Part shown: piece after piece, positions 35,236 through 48,539 of the stretch
How the letters are laid out: each line of letters opens with the position of its first letter
Position numbering within the stretch: the first letter of the stretch is position 1
Source: Kappaphycus alvarezii
Lineage: Eukaryota > Rhodophyta > Florideophyceae > Gigartinales > Solieriaceae
Assembly (NCBI GenBank): GCA_002205965.3
Contig: NADL03000087.1
Span: 248,001-312,000, forward strand
Length of the DNA: 64,000 nt
Direction: 5' to 3'
Notes under the pieces: model-generated
What the model was told of the DNA's origin: nothing
Databases searched by the model: none
Seen by the model: only the letters and a program-made list of their open reading frames with translations
Made by a program: the position numbers and the translations under genes

Positions 35236-38200
35236 ATGCTGAAATTTCTCAATTTAGCACTTTCAGCGGTAACTGGAAATTATTAAAGCTGCTAGTTTCA
35301 TTTTCTCTTGGCCATTTCGAAATTTAATTCGAACCAGCTAGTATATATTTTCGATGTTGCTTCTCCGAATTTCCAAATGAAAGCCGAGATGTAAAAAAGA
35401 AAACTTATAGAGTAAGTCGAGTACTAAGAAAGATCAAGTACTATTCGTGCATGTGATAGTCCAAAATGTACAACTCAAAACTGGAAATCGCAAAAAAATA
35501 TATCTTAAATTCAGTGAAGTAGTTCATTTAGACCAAACCGTCAAGAAAAATTTTTAATATAAACTTCCCCTGTAGAACTTGCTGTACTCAAGGAAAGAGC
35601 ACTATGTGATCGACGCGTATAAATGGGACATTGGTCTTAGGAAAAATATAGATGAAAGGCTTGCAAAAATTACTACAAAGGGTCCCAATCAGAAATTGAA
35701 AATGAAGAAGTACCGCAAAATTGAACTTGGCTCTGCAATATCTAGTATGGCTTCAACGGTGCTTGATTGTCAATCAGAACATCTTTATACCAAGGTCTGC
35801 TATTTGATGCTGGAGCAACGCTAAGTGTAATAAGCATTTTTAAATAACGTGGGCTTTTAAATTTTATTTTTTCGGAATGGAATTTATTTCTGCATAATAT
35901 TCCTGAATTTATCCAAGAAACTACTTTCTGGAAATACAAAAAAATGATCATTCTAACGTAAAAATAAAATTCATCGGCTTTAAACTTATATCACATCTTT
36001 CATATATTGGTATTTATTTAAAAATAAAGTACCAAATTACGAGTGGATCATTGCAGTGCGTTATTGGAAGAAATTTTACAATAAAGGCAAATATTATTAA
36101 TTTCATGTAGAAATATATTGAGTTAAAATCTGAAATAATTAAATAGATTCTTTAGCATTGGTAGGTCATGCTCACTATCTATACTAGCCCGGAAATATAT
36201 ATTTAAAATATTCTGACTCTACTGATTATTCCTTTCTACCAACAATTTTTCCAATAATAAAAGTGCGGCAAAAATTGATCTTGGACAGAGAACAATAAAA
36301 GATTTTATATGGCACAAAAATTATAAGGTTACAAAAATTACGATAAAATACTATTATTTTTACAGAGAAATTTACATGGTATGAATGAATAAACTACATA
36401 TCAGACTTAATTGACTCATGTAAAATTTGCAATATCAAAAAAAATGTAGCTCAGACTCGAACTGTATCTATAATTTTTTATCTTGTAGCTTTAATTATTT
36501 GGTCTGATTTGATCACTTCCTTGTGGAAAACTTGGGTGTTTTCGCATTATGGACTCAGCTACCAGGTATTCAACTGAAGCAATGTGCCCTTCTCCAAAAA
36601 TAAAACTAAATACACTCTTTCGATACTCTCTAGTTAAAAATTGTGGCAATCACAGTAATACAATTTGAGATCTAGAGTTACAGAAAATGATATTATAAGG
36701 AAAGCCTTGAGAAAAAAGGAATTTTATTTTGTCTTACTGGTTTCTGCAACCAGAAAAAAATATGTTGATATGAAACAAAGGTTATTGATAGATATTCTAT
36801 ATATTTAAAAGTATCTGATACTTTTGTAAGTGAAATTGTACGTGTAGATCCAATTTTTCAAGTATCAAATTATTTATATTGTAATTATGTTGTCTCTTCA
36901 TATAAACTTGCCACTGGACACAACTAGCCCATATATATTTATGGTTATGGGGCTATATTATTGATTTAGAAGAATCTTGAGATAAGCTGACGGTCAAGAG
37001 AAATTTAAATCTTATCCTGAAAGCACAGTATTTCACCGATATCCCAATTACATTTGGCTATATTTTGGAAATATTTGTTTATGGACCAAGCGAAAAATGG
37101 GAATCATGGTGATATCCCAAACAAACGCTAAAACGCCGCAAAAATGAATTCTTGTCACGGTTCCTGGATTAAATGGAAAATTTATTGATGAAACGATTGA
37201 CGATTTCCGCCCTTCAGCCTAATCATATTAAATTTTGCATGAAATCTAAATATAATGATTTATAGCATGAATGTATTCATTTCTTGTTGATGAAATTTCA
37301 GAAACCTGTATAGAATAGAATGTACGTGTAATTAAGCATTTGTAACAAAATATATCGAGTAATATTGTGTTGGTTGTGCTTTCAATCACCAAGGGCAGTA
37401 TATAACGGGTCGAAAATCGGCAAAAGATTATCAGACTCTAAATAATTATTTCCTTTCTAGCATATACCTGTTGGAACAGAAAATTGATTTAATCTGAAAA
37501 TCTAATCCATATTCCATTAAGCGAAAGAAACGGAATTGATGATCATGAAATTGAATTACTACCTGGAATAGAACTGAAACCCTCGGAGCAAAAAGATGTC
37601 GATTATTACCATAATCGATTTCAAACTTCATCAAGCATCTGGCATTACATTTCATACTACTTTGAATGCATAAAATACAAAACAAAACAATTTTATAATC
37701 CCGTCTCAAAACGTTAGGTATTGAAAACTTCTACTGACTTCAATATAGTATACAGTACAGTCATATTTTATACAAAAATCAAAATAGTATTGCAAAGCTC
37801 GGATTGCCTAAAATAGGGATAAAGAAAAGTAGAAAAAATTTAAAACAGATTGAGAGTTTTGTTCTCCTGTGGTAATTGCTTTTCTTTATCGATTACTATC
37901 AAGATTGGATTTCATGTATCAAAAAAAATGTTGAGTCTTCAATTTTATAGTCTTGGTCAGCATTACGGACTTTTGCATAGTAAAACCTCACAAATATTCA
38001 GAATATCTTTCTACTTGTTATTATTTTCTACTTTATGTGGTCTAGTCAACGAGAATGAAAACTTGCAAACACATTGGGATAATATATTTTTTGAATGTGG
38101 GCTTTAAATCAGTTGCTATTCTAATTCAGTTATTTTTAATTACTTTTGTCTGTGACTTATCAAATGAATCTTGGATGTTAATAATTTTAAATTCCTCTGG

Positions 38201-41200
38201 ACTTACCAGTGCATATCGTCGCACTCAAAATTTGAGAACTTTTAATTCATCAATGCCTCTCTTTTTGATGCAGTAAAACCAGGCGGCTCGAAAAATTCAC
38301 GACAGTAGTGTATTGCTGAACTGCTAATTGGATTTTTAAGTTGAAATTCTACAAAACGTGAATACATACGAAATATATTGATGAAATAAATTGTAAACCG
38401 TTTAATCAGCCTATATTGTACATGTCGAATCACTTGTGGAGTATTTGTGCTTGTATGATTTCTGAAACAATAATACCATTTTCTGGATACTGCGTACCGC
38501 AGATTTCTAACTAGCACATATGTATACATATATATTTACATATCTGCACCTCTCTTCTAGGTATTTTGAGTATACCCATGGGGCAAGTCTTCTTGGAAAT
38601 AAACAGTAGTTATACCCTAAAATGGATTGCGTCATTTTTTGAACTTATCCGAACTTTAATGTTGCTTATTATACTTTTGTGTTATTTTACCGTTGGTACG
38701 AAAATCGTAACAGCTCTGGCCTGTGTCAATCTTGAGCCTGATCTTTTTTGATTCGAATTCTCTGGTAATTGGAATCACCAGGTCATCTTTTTCTCTAATG
38801 CTTTCTTTCTAAAGTTGGGTGGCATCAAAGAAATCGTTTTGGAAATGCGAGCCTGGATAATGTATTTATTAGACTTCTCGCAAATGGTGACATTGATGGG
38901 TGCCAAAAATTGGCTTGACCCAACTGGCTTCAATAGAGAACAAGAGCTAGGGGATAGACATTTTCTTGAGTTTATATTACGAATAAGTGGACCAAATGCT
39001 ATAGGAGATACGCACTCTTTAGGTACCTCCGTTTAAGAGTAGTATTTTTTTCTCTCCTGTCTCAAGAGTAGGTGAAAGGTTATGAGAAAGGTCACTTCAT
39101 CGCCTGATACTTGTAGCAAGGGGAATCTTAACGGAGTTTGGATAAATGGAAAGATGAAAAAAGACACGGTGCGGCATCTCCTGGAGGATGTCATTCCATC
39201 AGCGTGTCAAGGCGTGCAGAGTAGTGACGGCCATGAAAGCTTCAATGGTCCCATACGAAGCTGAATTTTTTTTTCTTCAAATAGCTTCTACAAAATTTAT
39301 TATTAACACTGAAAAACGTTTTGCATTCAGAGTTAAGTCGTACTTTAGGCCGTACTAAAATTTTCGGCAGACAAATGCAACGTTCACATGTTTCGCTTCA
39401 ACACAACACTAGCTGGTTAAAGTTACATCATTTGTTTTTCTACCGTTTGAAGTCATATTTTAATAAAATAGCCGGTACGACCTGTGCAGGTGTACTCATT
39501 ACAATTCTTGCGTGATTTAGTGGGCAAACCAGATGGAAGTTTCCTGCGGCGGACAATAATAAAGGAACGGAGAATACAATTAAAGACATAAAATTCTTCA
39601 TGTCACAGAAAAGCTTGATGTTGCATGGGGTGACATTTCCAGCCACCAATTTTACGTCCGAAGTTCCTCTACGGAATTGTAGAGCTCAACTAAAAATATA
39701 GTCGGAAAAATAATATTTAGTCGTAACTTAGAGCGTTTCCATCATTGTCTTTTTGGTCTCACCCAGGGATGAGCTCTGCTCATTTTATCTTTCTGTGCAG
39801 GCCCGTAACTCGATGACTTATTTTTGTCCTTCTACGGCACAGTAGAACTGACAATTTTATCTCAGGGCGTGATGGGATCCCCGATTACTATATGCTTGAA
39901 GATAACAGAACCTCTCAATTGCACGTCCAACCTCTCGCAGATGATAGCGCTTCGTATTTTTTGATTATACGAAGATGGTCTTTGCAATTTGAAACAAGTC
40001 ATTGCATACCTCTTTTGATCAATTTGTGGCCTTCGATGCCCCTGTGGTGATGTTTGGATGTTCCAATCCGGACCTTTATTTTGTGAATTTTATCCTAGAG
40101 GACGAGGTAATGTCAAGTAATTGATCATTTCAAATACAAAGAAAAGTGCGACCAGTCTTTTCGTGGTAGGTAAAACTATTTTGCCTCAGTCTGCGACAGT
40201 AAACCTTATTATTTCGAACCATCATCGCCTTATCCAAAATATGGACTTCTAGGTAAATAAATCAGCTTTAGGCAAGCCAGCCTAACTATGTATTCCCAAA
40301 AAAATTGAATGGAAGAGTCAATTTTCATCCCTTGTGCAACAATTGTGCCATATTTCACATCTGAGGAAATCGAGCAGCCTCTTTAGACGTCTTTTTGGTG
40401 AGCGCACTATGTAATTACTTCTGATTTGGCGCCAAATCAGGGATGCATGACTGAAATTAAATGTGTTTCTGCAAATAAACTGAAAAAGCCGTTTCCTGTA
40501 TCTAAACTTTCAATAAAAATCTTTTTGTCCAGGATATGGCTTCCTTCAACTTTTCTTGAATATAGATTCTGACTAAAGATTATTAATCCAGATTCGGGTT
40601 TAATTCGGGTATACTCCAGTTCATATTTAATATTATGCGTCGCTTCTTCCTTCAAGGTTCATAAAGCCTGGAAAATGATTATCAAGTTTTGAAAATACAA
40701 AAAAAATATTGGAGCCCAATTTTAAGCTTACTGTTTTCCTTTAAGGTCTCATTTCACTAAGAGACACTATATTCAGGATTTTTCTTCATCAATGTCTGTC
40801 CTTCAATGGCTAGTACTTTCACCGTCCTGCAAAAATATGATATGACAGACGACCAACGCCTTCGATGCACAGTCTCAAGAAAATGCCCAGATCTACACTA
40901 TTAACTCACAAACTGAGCATCTTAGCGTAGTTTGCGTCTTTTTAACTTTCCGGACACTGAATGTAGTCCCTCGTTACGGTAACAATTGAAAACTAAAAAT
41001 GAATAGTAAAGAAAAAATAAATTTTGTTTAGACGCTGCACAATAGGTAGAAGAGAACCCGCATACATGAATAAATTTCTGGTGTCGAACAAAATGTGCGA
41101 AAATTGTGCATTCCAGGTTTATAATTTTGATTTAACTCATAGTAGATACAGAGTTTATTTATTTTAAAACAATTCCAATGTTCATCTCATAGTTCCTATT

Positions 41201-41290
41201 GCAAAGGGAAACTCCAAAGTTAGATTTATATTCGAAACTGTTTAGTTAGAGTTATTGTAATACTTAATGGTGTAATACCTAAAGCGTTCA
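35236..41290. other. AT-rich gene desert
   Basis: About 6 kb of strongly AT-rich sequence. A faint protease-like motif (FDAGATLSVI, read near 35800-35835 on the plus strand) hints at an old LTR-element relic. Frames at 38815-39036 and 39082-39264 are short and without domains; the latter overlaps a stretch (39110-39160) resembling 51650-51700. I see no gene. Confidence 0.5.
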
Positions 41291-41391
41291 CTATCTCGAG
41301 AAACAAAATTATCTTCATGCATATGCACTGGGCACAAGCTGTACGGTCTAATATGGCATGCCTCCTCGCCTGCCTTGATCCGTCAATCTAG
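41291..41391 (+). pseudogene. LINE tail fragment
   Basis: The last codons of a LINE ORF: HWAQAVRSNMACLLACLDPSI then TAG at 41389. This matches the tails at 48857 (RHAAAAVMCNAACLLAGIEPAQ) and 52197. Only about 100 bp are recognisable. Confidence 0.5.
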
Positions 41392-42984
41392 TCAAAGGTC
41401 ACTGAGGCGCAGAACCGTTTCTGTTTTGTCCTTTTCTTCTCTTCAAACCCCGCTTAGACACTCGACTGGAAGTTTCAGACAAAGTAAATTGCTCCATCCT
41501 TCTGCCCTTATTGATAACCCTCTTAGAGGGCCATCCATCTATCGGAGATAACTGTTTTCTAATTTATCTCCATGATAGTCAAACGATTGCACTACTGAAC
41601 TCAGAATTAGAAGTACCAATATTTATATTGCGTCTATCGCTTTTCCAGTATAAAATAAATACAAAATAAAGTAATTGTCAGTTAAGATCATCTACCCAAT
41701 TCATTATCTTCGATGAAGGATAAAAGAGAATAAGTAAGTCATTTTTTGGATTGGAAACATGTTTAAATTGTACAAAATCTATAACAAGTATATATATCAA
41801 TACCACTAAATCTGAAAAATTATCTTACAAAACGTTTTACCATTATTTTGAAATTAAATGTAATATTTTAATTATTATTGGTACAAAAATACTTTTAAAA
41901 TTACATTCTTCTTGGTTTTTTATTATTTATTTTCCATTATCTAAATATTCACATACTACTAGGTTTGTGTGTTTGTCCGAATGAAATAATTGAGCTCAGG
42001 TAAAATAATATCTCCAAAGTGTTTTCACATAACCTTAGTATTTTTTAGCCGTTTGAATATGGCTTATGTTCAAACCAACGTTTTGCACTTACTATATTGA
42101 ATTGCGAAAATTTACCTTACTAAAATTAAAAATTACACATAAAATCAGTCCAATTTCATAAAATAGAGATACTGTATCCAATATAATGCTGAAGTCATTC
42201 TTACTACTGTTGTAAACAGAAAAGAGTCAATATTTACCAATCTATAGATTTTATTTATTAAAAATCAACATTTTAGATCGAATATAAAGTGAATTACTAT
42301 CTGAGGTGACATTTACCCTAGATAATCAAAGCTAAAGTACAAATAAAGTATATAGGTGAGTAAGGTGAGTACCGTGAATACATACCCTCATTTGATTATG
42401 AAATTAAATAAATTACCCACAACTATGCGGATTCTTCAAGCACTGAAAGTATAATTTCAAGATAGTGGTGGAATAACTAATCAAAAATATGCAAAGGGTC
42501 TTAATCTGCATGAAAGGACGACGACATTATGAGTTCTCCTATTTGGGAGACTCGGAAGTTTTTACCCTGCTTATGACAAGAAAAGGTGATTGGATGGCCG
42601 TTAATTACTCATTCTACTCGATTATTACATAAAATATGGAAACGAAAATTATAACCGTCAGAGATTGTACTGGCCCTTCGTACATTAAAATTTATTTTTA
42701 AAGTGGATTTTGTCAAGTGTGTTAGTGATTCTTTCTTCATCAACATTGTTATTAAGACTAAACTTTTCGAATAAAGTTGCCTTTTACGACATTTAATGAA
42801 AATTTCACAAATACAAGAGAATAGAATTTACGCCAATGAGTTCTGAATAGATATAGCAAGATTTTGCTGCATTAGTTATAAGTGGCCCATTTCTGAAATA
42901 TTATTAGTCATAGGTTTGAGTAATGTCACCAAGTAGTGTATTCTTTAGTAACAATTCAAGCGCAATTTGTGCAATATGCTATAC
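41392..42984. other. AT-rich, nothing seen
   Basis: No ORF with a domain, no repeat match seen by eye. Confidence 0.5.
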
Positions 42985-43407
42985 TTATAACACGTGTAAA
43001 ATAAACATTGACAAAATTACTGAACTGTTCCGTATCATTGCACCTCGAGTTTTGAAATACCTTATTGCCAATCTAATTACGGTTGTAGGACCCCAGTAGC
43101 ACCGCGACTCAGGTTGACTCCCTCCAGGGGTCCTTCCATGCCGAACTGCGTTTCGTGGCCCTGAGAAATGCCGCCCAAGACTACACATGTTTGCCCATTC
43201 GCATGGCGAACATGGTTCCTCAAGAGAGAAAAGCAAAGCTCCATTTACATAAATTGAAATGTAGCGTTCAATCCAGAGCGTAACTTCCTGGGCATTGCAA
43301 TCACTTATCAATGAGTGTCCCTTCCCCGCCATGATGATATTTCCACCGGTAGTCTTCCGCAGCCCCGCAGGCACGTGAATCTCTTCTTGCACAATTGCTC
43401 TTTCCAT
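42985..43407 (-). CDS. 140-codon ORF in a GC-richer island, unrecognised
   Basis: This frame sits in a patch of higher GC inside the AT desert, which makes it stand out. It begins MERAIVQEEIHVPAGL, has a glycine-rich stretch (TTGGNIIMAGKGHS) and a cysteine cluster (CSPCEWANMC), and ends in a hydrophobic tail (SSVILSMFILHVL) that could be a membrane anchor or read-out into AT-rich DNA. No family recognised. It may be a fragment of a decayed gene. Confidence 0.3.
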   Translation of the reverse strand: MERAIVQEEIHVPAGLRKTTGGNIIMAGKGHSLISDCNAQEVTLWIERYISIYVNGALLFSLEEPCSPCEWANMCSLGRHFSGPRNAVRHGRTPGGSQPESRCYWGPTTVIRLAIRYFKTRGAMIRNSSVILSMFILHVL

Positions 43408-45780
43408 GATAACTTGTAGATATAGTCAAGACTACATGTACATTTATTTCATGGCTAACCGAGCATGTTATTACATTCCCTAATCAGAGTTCTTTCACCC
43501 TCCATACGCCTCTCTTACCCAAAACCCCCTTGAGATCTCTTCTCCATATCACCATCACATTCCCAGAGCTGTGCCTCGGACCGCCCGTGTCCTCTTAACT
43601 TCCCCGCCTATTGCCGGATTCTTGGTCAGAGATTCAACAAATAGTCAATCCATCTTCAGTTCTGCGACTGTGGAGGCTTCAAGAATGGCAATCTGCTCAA
43701 CTACTTTGCTCAAGGGTTTTTATGTGCTCCAGCTCCCCAGTGCTTACCTTGGAAAGTACGACAGATAGCTTCATCGACCTTGTGGTCACATTTGCAGCAA
43801 ATTAGGTGCTATGGAAAAACACACGCCTCTGGTGAATTCCACCCAGAGTCACCTTGTTCTACAGTAATGACCTTTCGCAAAGCATCAACTATAGTCGAAA
43901 GTTACATTATAACTCCTATTTTACCTTAAATTAACGTTAAAAATTAACCCAGACGTTGATATATCACGGGTATTTCAATTACAGCATAATAATGCCTACA
44001 TTACTATTTTCTTACTGATTAATGTATTTAAGTTTATGAAATTTATGTAGTTTTCGAATTTGACCTTGAAATGAGTGAACTCAAGGTTATCACTGACTTA
44101 GAACCAAAATTCGAACAGTTAGGGACAAACAGGGTCCAAATTGACTTGCATTCATTAAACTGCAAGGCACTAAAATTAAGCGACAAAAAGGTTTAACAAA
44201 GAAATATCGCCTATTAATTGTTAGAAAATGTGGAACGTGAAGTACGGTTCCCGTTAATAAAGTGTCCTACCTTTGCCAGCAAATTCCTGCTTAAATACTA
44301 TTGCTCCATTAATGTGACAACCCACAATTTTAATCTGTGGCTCCTTTTAGTGGTGCAATTTACAAGGAATTGAGAATCACATCTTATGGCTTTCAGAATC
44401 ACACAATCTTTCTTTTAGTATCAAGACGGCTCCTCAGGCAGTAGGCAACAAGTTAAAGTAGATAATCTGAACCAGACCTTGAATGGACTTTGAACGAGTC
44501 AGTGAAACCTGAAACTGAATCCATACGAACAGCTGTCACTTTTTGATTGGTCTTTTTGCATGTCCGACTGGTCTGTTTTTGCACGTGTAGAGCTTCGATT
44601 GGCTTGCAAAAACCTTTTTGGTCCATTAGAAGGCTTCTTGGCGAAATGAGTGTATATTGCGTGGTAATAGGTCTGACTGCAGGCGAAGGAGGGCACTGTA
44701 TAGTACAAAGCGTTCATCTGTATTGTAGTCCGTTCAAAAGTCACCTGGCCAAAGAAGAGACGTTGCACGGCGGAACATATCGCTGTTCTTATTGAACGTG
44801 AATAGGGTTCAAAAAGACTTAAAAAACAAGTGTTGATAGTAATTAACGAGTAACACATAGCTCTGAATGACGCGGAAATCAGAAAAAAAATTACACTATA
44901 ACAAAGGAAATACTTCTCATATCCCCGAAAGCGGTAAAATCCGGATTGTCTGTCTTATTCAGTGTAAGAGTAGAAAATCAGATGGTAGTGTTAGCACCGA
45001 ACCTGAAAAGATACGACAGGCATTTTTGTTAGTGTGGATAAGTTGAGAATGTTGGAATAAAAAGTTTGATACTTCTCTCAATTCAGGTGGACTTTATAGA
45101 AAGCAAATGCCGTTTCATGCATCTACTAACTACTGACTAGATATATAGTGCATAGTGCTATGGATGGTCCTAGTGATCCTTAAACCAAAACGTCTAACAG
45201 GCATCGCTTAAAGTCAATAAAATAGAGGAAAAATAGACAATGTAGGATAGAAATTAGTGAGGGCAAATAGTGACATTTAAGACTCTAAGAGGCATAAATA
45301 AAGTTTATGCATCCTTAATTTTTACAGCATTATCACATACGATTGAAAAAAGTAGTCCTGCGTATTGCACTTCGTAGTCTGTTGATTAAGCATAGTTCGT
45401 AATCTGTTGAGTGGCCGTGATGTTCTAGAAGTGTCAGTTGACGAAGTAATTTAGGCCATCATTCCCTCCCTTTGGATTCACTTGTAGGGTGTGCTTCCAA
45501 TGTAATAGTTAGATATGAAATATGATTGGGTTACAGCCAAAGCATGTGTCACAGTAAATCGAACCCTTATTTGCCCCCTATTCCGACTACTCTCTTAATA
45601 CCTCTTTTTATTGGTTAATCGACTACTTGCAAGTAAAGTGCACACGAGATGCGACCAGGATTTTTGGTAATACATGAGCAGTGCATGCATGAAAGGCCCA
45701 CACTTTTTTCCACAAAATGTCTTGGAATAGGCACTTAATAAATCCTACCAAATTATTGGGCCTGTACATAGATCTGCCCT
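43408..45780. other. AT-rich, nothing convincing
   Basis: Small frames (43571-43768, 44499-44858, 44547-44795) have no domain and overlap each other on both strands. No repeat boundary was seen. Confidence 0.45.
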
Positions 45781-46238
45781 CTAGTGCCTATCGGACCGAG
45801 CACTGTCCTCATATGAGGCTCACTTTGTCCTAAATAAGGACAGTTTTCGTTACATTTGGAAAGGTAAATCTTTTGGAAGCGCGACATTTTTACTGCAAAA
45901 AAGGATTTTTGGTTATGTTGCAGTGCAGTAATTCTTACTGTACATGTGCCCTCTTTTCTAAAGCCCTCCACGATACTACGAACTATATTTCCTTCCAAAA
46001 TGAAGCCGTTTTCACAACTTCTTGCGAAGAGCGGAAGTTGCTGAGGGAAAACAGCTCTAGCCTTCACCTAGGTCAACAATCTTGAAAAGTTTGTTTTGAT
46101 CGGCGATTTACTCTCATGAACTAATGCGAAGAGACAAGAAATGCGTTGAGGTAAAAACATTTGTATTGAAAAAAGTGCTAAAAGTTGTCCTCATACGAGG
46201 ACATCCTCATACGAGGACAACGGTCCAATAGACACTAG
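45781..46238. mobile_element. Non-autonomous TIR element (458 bp)
   Basis: The left end reads CTAGTGCCTATCGGACCG; the right end, reverse complemented, reads CTAGTGTCTATTGGACCG: 16 of 18 positions match. Both arms continue into CCTCATAYGAGG palindromes (two at the right end). There is no transposase between, so it is MITE-like. The superfamily is unclear: no certain target duplication is visible at either flank. The ORF on the minus strand through it (45753-46067) is not convincing. Confidence 0.7.
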
Positions 46239-46419
46239 CGGTCCTGCATGCCTTATCAGTAAGGCACCCCATTTTCTCCCGAGTACATAGTGGTGGGAAA
46301 TCTTTACAAGACGGATCTAGGCATTCCTTTGCGCATACATGTCTGAAAATAGGCTTAAATAAGAAAAATGGTCAGGGAATCGGCGAATGCTGGCCTGACG
46401 GGCATTCACGTCCTAGGGG

Positions 46420-46475
46420 CAGAACACAAAGCGGGGAAGGTTTAGGTGTTTTACTCTTGGAAGATATATCCGATG
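46420..46475 (+). mobile_element. MITE end fragment
   Basis: GGGGAAGGTTTAGGTGTTTTACTCTTGGAAGATATATCCGAT matches the left arm of the MITE at 63836. The rest is missing. Confidence 0.6.
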
Positions 46476-46617
46476 CACGCAAACCGTGTAGCGAGGCCCG
46501 CAACTCTCGGACGGGAGAGGAGTTTCAGCGGGAGGCCATGGAGGAAGCGAGAAGGCTGAGGAACTTGCAGCAACTCTCTCCCAAGGCGCCGCAGATGTCG
46601 ATTCAGACTGAGGACAT
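46457..46617 (+). other. Short helical ORF interrupted by a solo LTR
   Basis: A frame with a charged helix (EEFQREAMEEARRLRNLQQL) runs into the LTR at 46618. If the LTR and one duplication copy are ignored, it would end three codons later (NML, stop). It starts within the MITE fragment. It is likely the C-terminal remnant of an unknown ORF. Confidence 0.3.
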
Positions 46618-48111
46618 TGTAATACAAAAAATGGTCCTCCCCTCATTTAATACAGGAAATGGTCCTCCCTTCACGTAATACAGGAAATGGTCCTCCCCTC
46701 GTGTAATCCAGCAACCTACAACGATCCCGCCCCTAACTTCTCCAACCGTCATTTCCAAATTTACTTCCATTTTATCTAGATATTTTTATACTGTATTTAA
46801 CCCTCTGAATCGACCCCGAATCAAGTCCCTTTTCCCTTTTAGCTTACCTCCTCTTCCAAATTCGCCTTTTTTTTGAGAAGAAAGGCGCAAATGCACTATT
46901 TCAAAATCCCTTGCAGATTTATTTTACCTATTCCTAATCTATAGAACCTGCCCCGGGAGGCTATTTAAACACCTTTATTCTAAGTTCCAAATGCCCCCGA
47001 TCATTTTACTCATCACCCCTCTCCCCCACACACCCAAAACACCCTACATTTCCTCCCGTTCCCCAACGTCTATCACAATGAGCAACCTTCGCCCCTCTGT
47101 CCCTATTTCCAAAAACCGCCCTTCCCGTTCCATCAATGGCCTTCGTCTCGCCGCCTACGGGCCAACCGATGCCGACGACTACATCCGGCGGCAAACAAAG
47201 AAGCAAATCATCGAGTTCGTGCGCTGCCTCTTCATAGAAGAAGAAGGAGGGAGGTAAGTCCGGGAGAGGCTGAGAAGGTCGAGGAGGAGAGCGGGGAGTC
47301 CTTCGAGGAATGGTTAGCCTCTGAGCTAGTGTACGAGGCTCAGGAAGATGAGGAGGGGAAGAAGAGGATGAGGAGGAAGAGGATGAGGAGGATGAAGAAG
47401 AGGAAGGAGGAAGAGGATGAGGAGGAGGGAGGAGGAGGAGGATGAGGGAACAGGGGGCATGGAAAGTGTTGGACTGGTGGGGCGTGAATAGAGAGTATGA
47501 ATCAAGTTGTGCCCACGATGGAACCGGATGGAGATATCTTTAGTAGTCTAGATATCTCCCAGGGGGAAATAGAGAGTTGTGAGCCATTCGCAGATATTTT
47601 GGGGACTGCTTGGACAGCATGGATATTTTAGAGGAGTTGTTTGGATCTGATTTAGAGAATGAGAAATAAGAGGACCAAATTAATTGTTAGTTTCTTAAGT
47701 ATCTTTTGCTTAGAGTATATTGTCCACACAAAGTATTTTTATGCATTTCTTAGTATCTTCTGTAGTTTTGTTCGGACTTTAGGGGTAGCCAAAAGTCTAT
47801 ATAAGCTGAGTAAACTGCTTCCTCATGGAGAGGTCAAGCAAGTTGGCAGACAACTTCAAGCCAAGTCCCGAGTAGTAGGAAGTTGAGAGTCAACTTCAGA
47901 CCCAAGAAAACTTTTTCTTACGCTAGTCGCAGAGCGTCGGTGGTAGACCCTGCCCCTTTTATACTTGCTTGTAGCTTCCTTAACTCTCTTCTATATACAC
48001 TCCCTTTTGTTCGTTCAACAATACCACGGCAGCACTTTTGTCGCTCGCAACACCTCCTTCTCAGGGTAATTGGTTCTGAGGATCTCTTCCCCCGTTGATT
48101 TACCCCTATCA
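46618..48111 (+). repeat. Solo LTR, family B, with perfect GACAT duplication
   Basis: 1494 bp, from TGTAATACAAAAAATGG to GATTTACCCCTATCA, flanked by GACAT at 46613-46617 and 48112-48116. The first 85 bp are three 28-bp tandem units (TAATACA-x-x-AAATGGTCCTCCC). An open frame starting at 46991 (MPPIILLITPLPHTP) lies in the U3 part, followed by an AG-rich stretch coding acidic residues in some frames. From the TATATAAG at 47798 onward it matches family A. The copy looks old and its inner ORF is broken. Confidence 0.93.
47798..47805 (+). promoter_or_regulatory. TATA box of the family B LTR
   Basis: TATATAAG in the block AAAGTCTATATAAGCTGAG; also at 54871-54878 (plus) and 57560-57567 (minus). This is the point where families A and B become alike. 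Confidence 0.55.
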
Positions 48112-48539
48112 GACATCAATATGTTGTGAGCGAGGCAATAACTGTGTCCTGGTGGCTGTAAGTCAACGTATGAAGTAGCCATGAATAACATTAATAAAGC
48201 TGCATCAATTTTCAATGCTAAATACCTGATGCCTGATCTCCATCCTGTATTCTAGGGTGATCCGAGCGCGCCGCTGATCTTATGACGTCTATGCTTACAC
48301 TCAATATGTGTAGTCCCTTCCGGAAAATGGGCCTCGTTTGAGAAAATTACCCTTCTTTCCAAATAATAAACTACTCACACTATCTTCCTGTTCACCTGTA
48401 CCTCTGCAACGCAAATTTCAAAACCAAGAATAAGAAGACATGAAGAATGCAAAAATATTGATATATGGATGTTTGCGTATGCATGTATAACGAAGTAAAA
48501 GTCTCAATGATGTAATGCAGACTTAAGCACAGGCCGAGG
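48112..48539. other. Unassigned sequence
   Basis: It begins with the second copy of the GACAT duplication. No gene or repeat recognised. Confidence 0.4.

Noticed and set aside
44499-44858. 119-codon minus-strand ORF and its plus-strand counterpart
   Set aside because: Mutual antisense frames in AT-rich DNA, with no motif on either strand.
46185-46215. Repeated TCCTCATACGAGGACA units, possible CRISPR-like array
   Set aside because: Only two adjacent units, palindromic, and part of a terminal inverted repeat; no spacers.
47659-47886. 75-codon ORF repeated at 54732-54959 and 57479-57706
   Set aside because: It repeats only because it lies in the LTR; it spans the TATA box and promoter core, so it is unlikely to be a protein.
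47883-48098. 71-codon ORF also seen at 54956-55153 and 57297-57482
   Set aside because: Lies in the R/U5 part of the LTRs; copies by repeat, not by selection.
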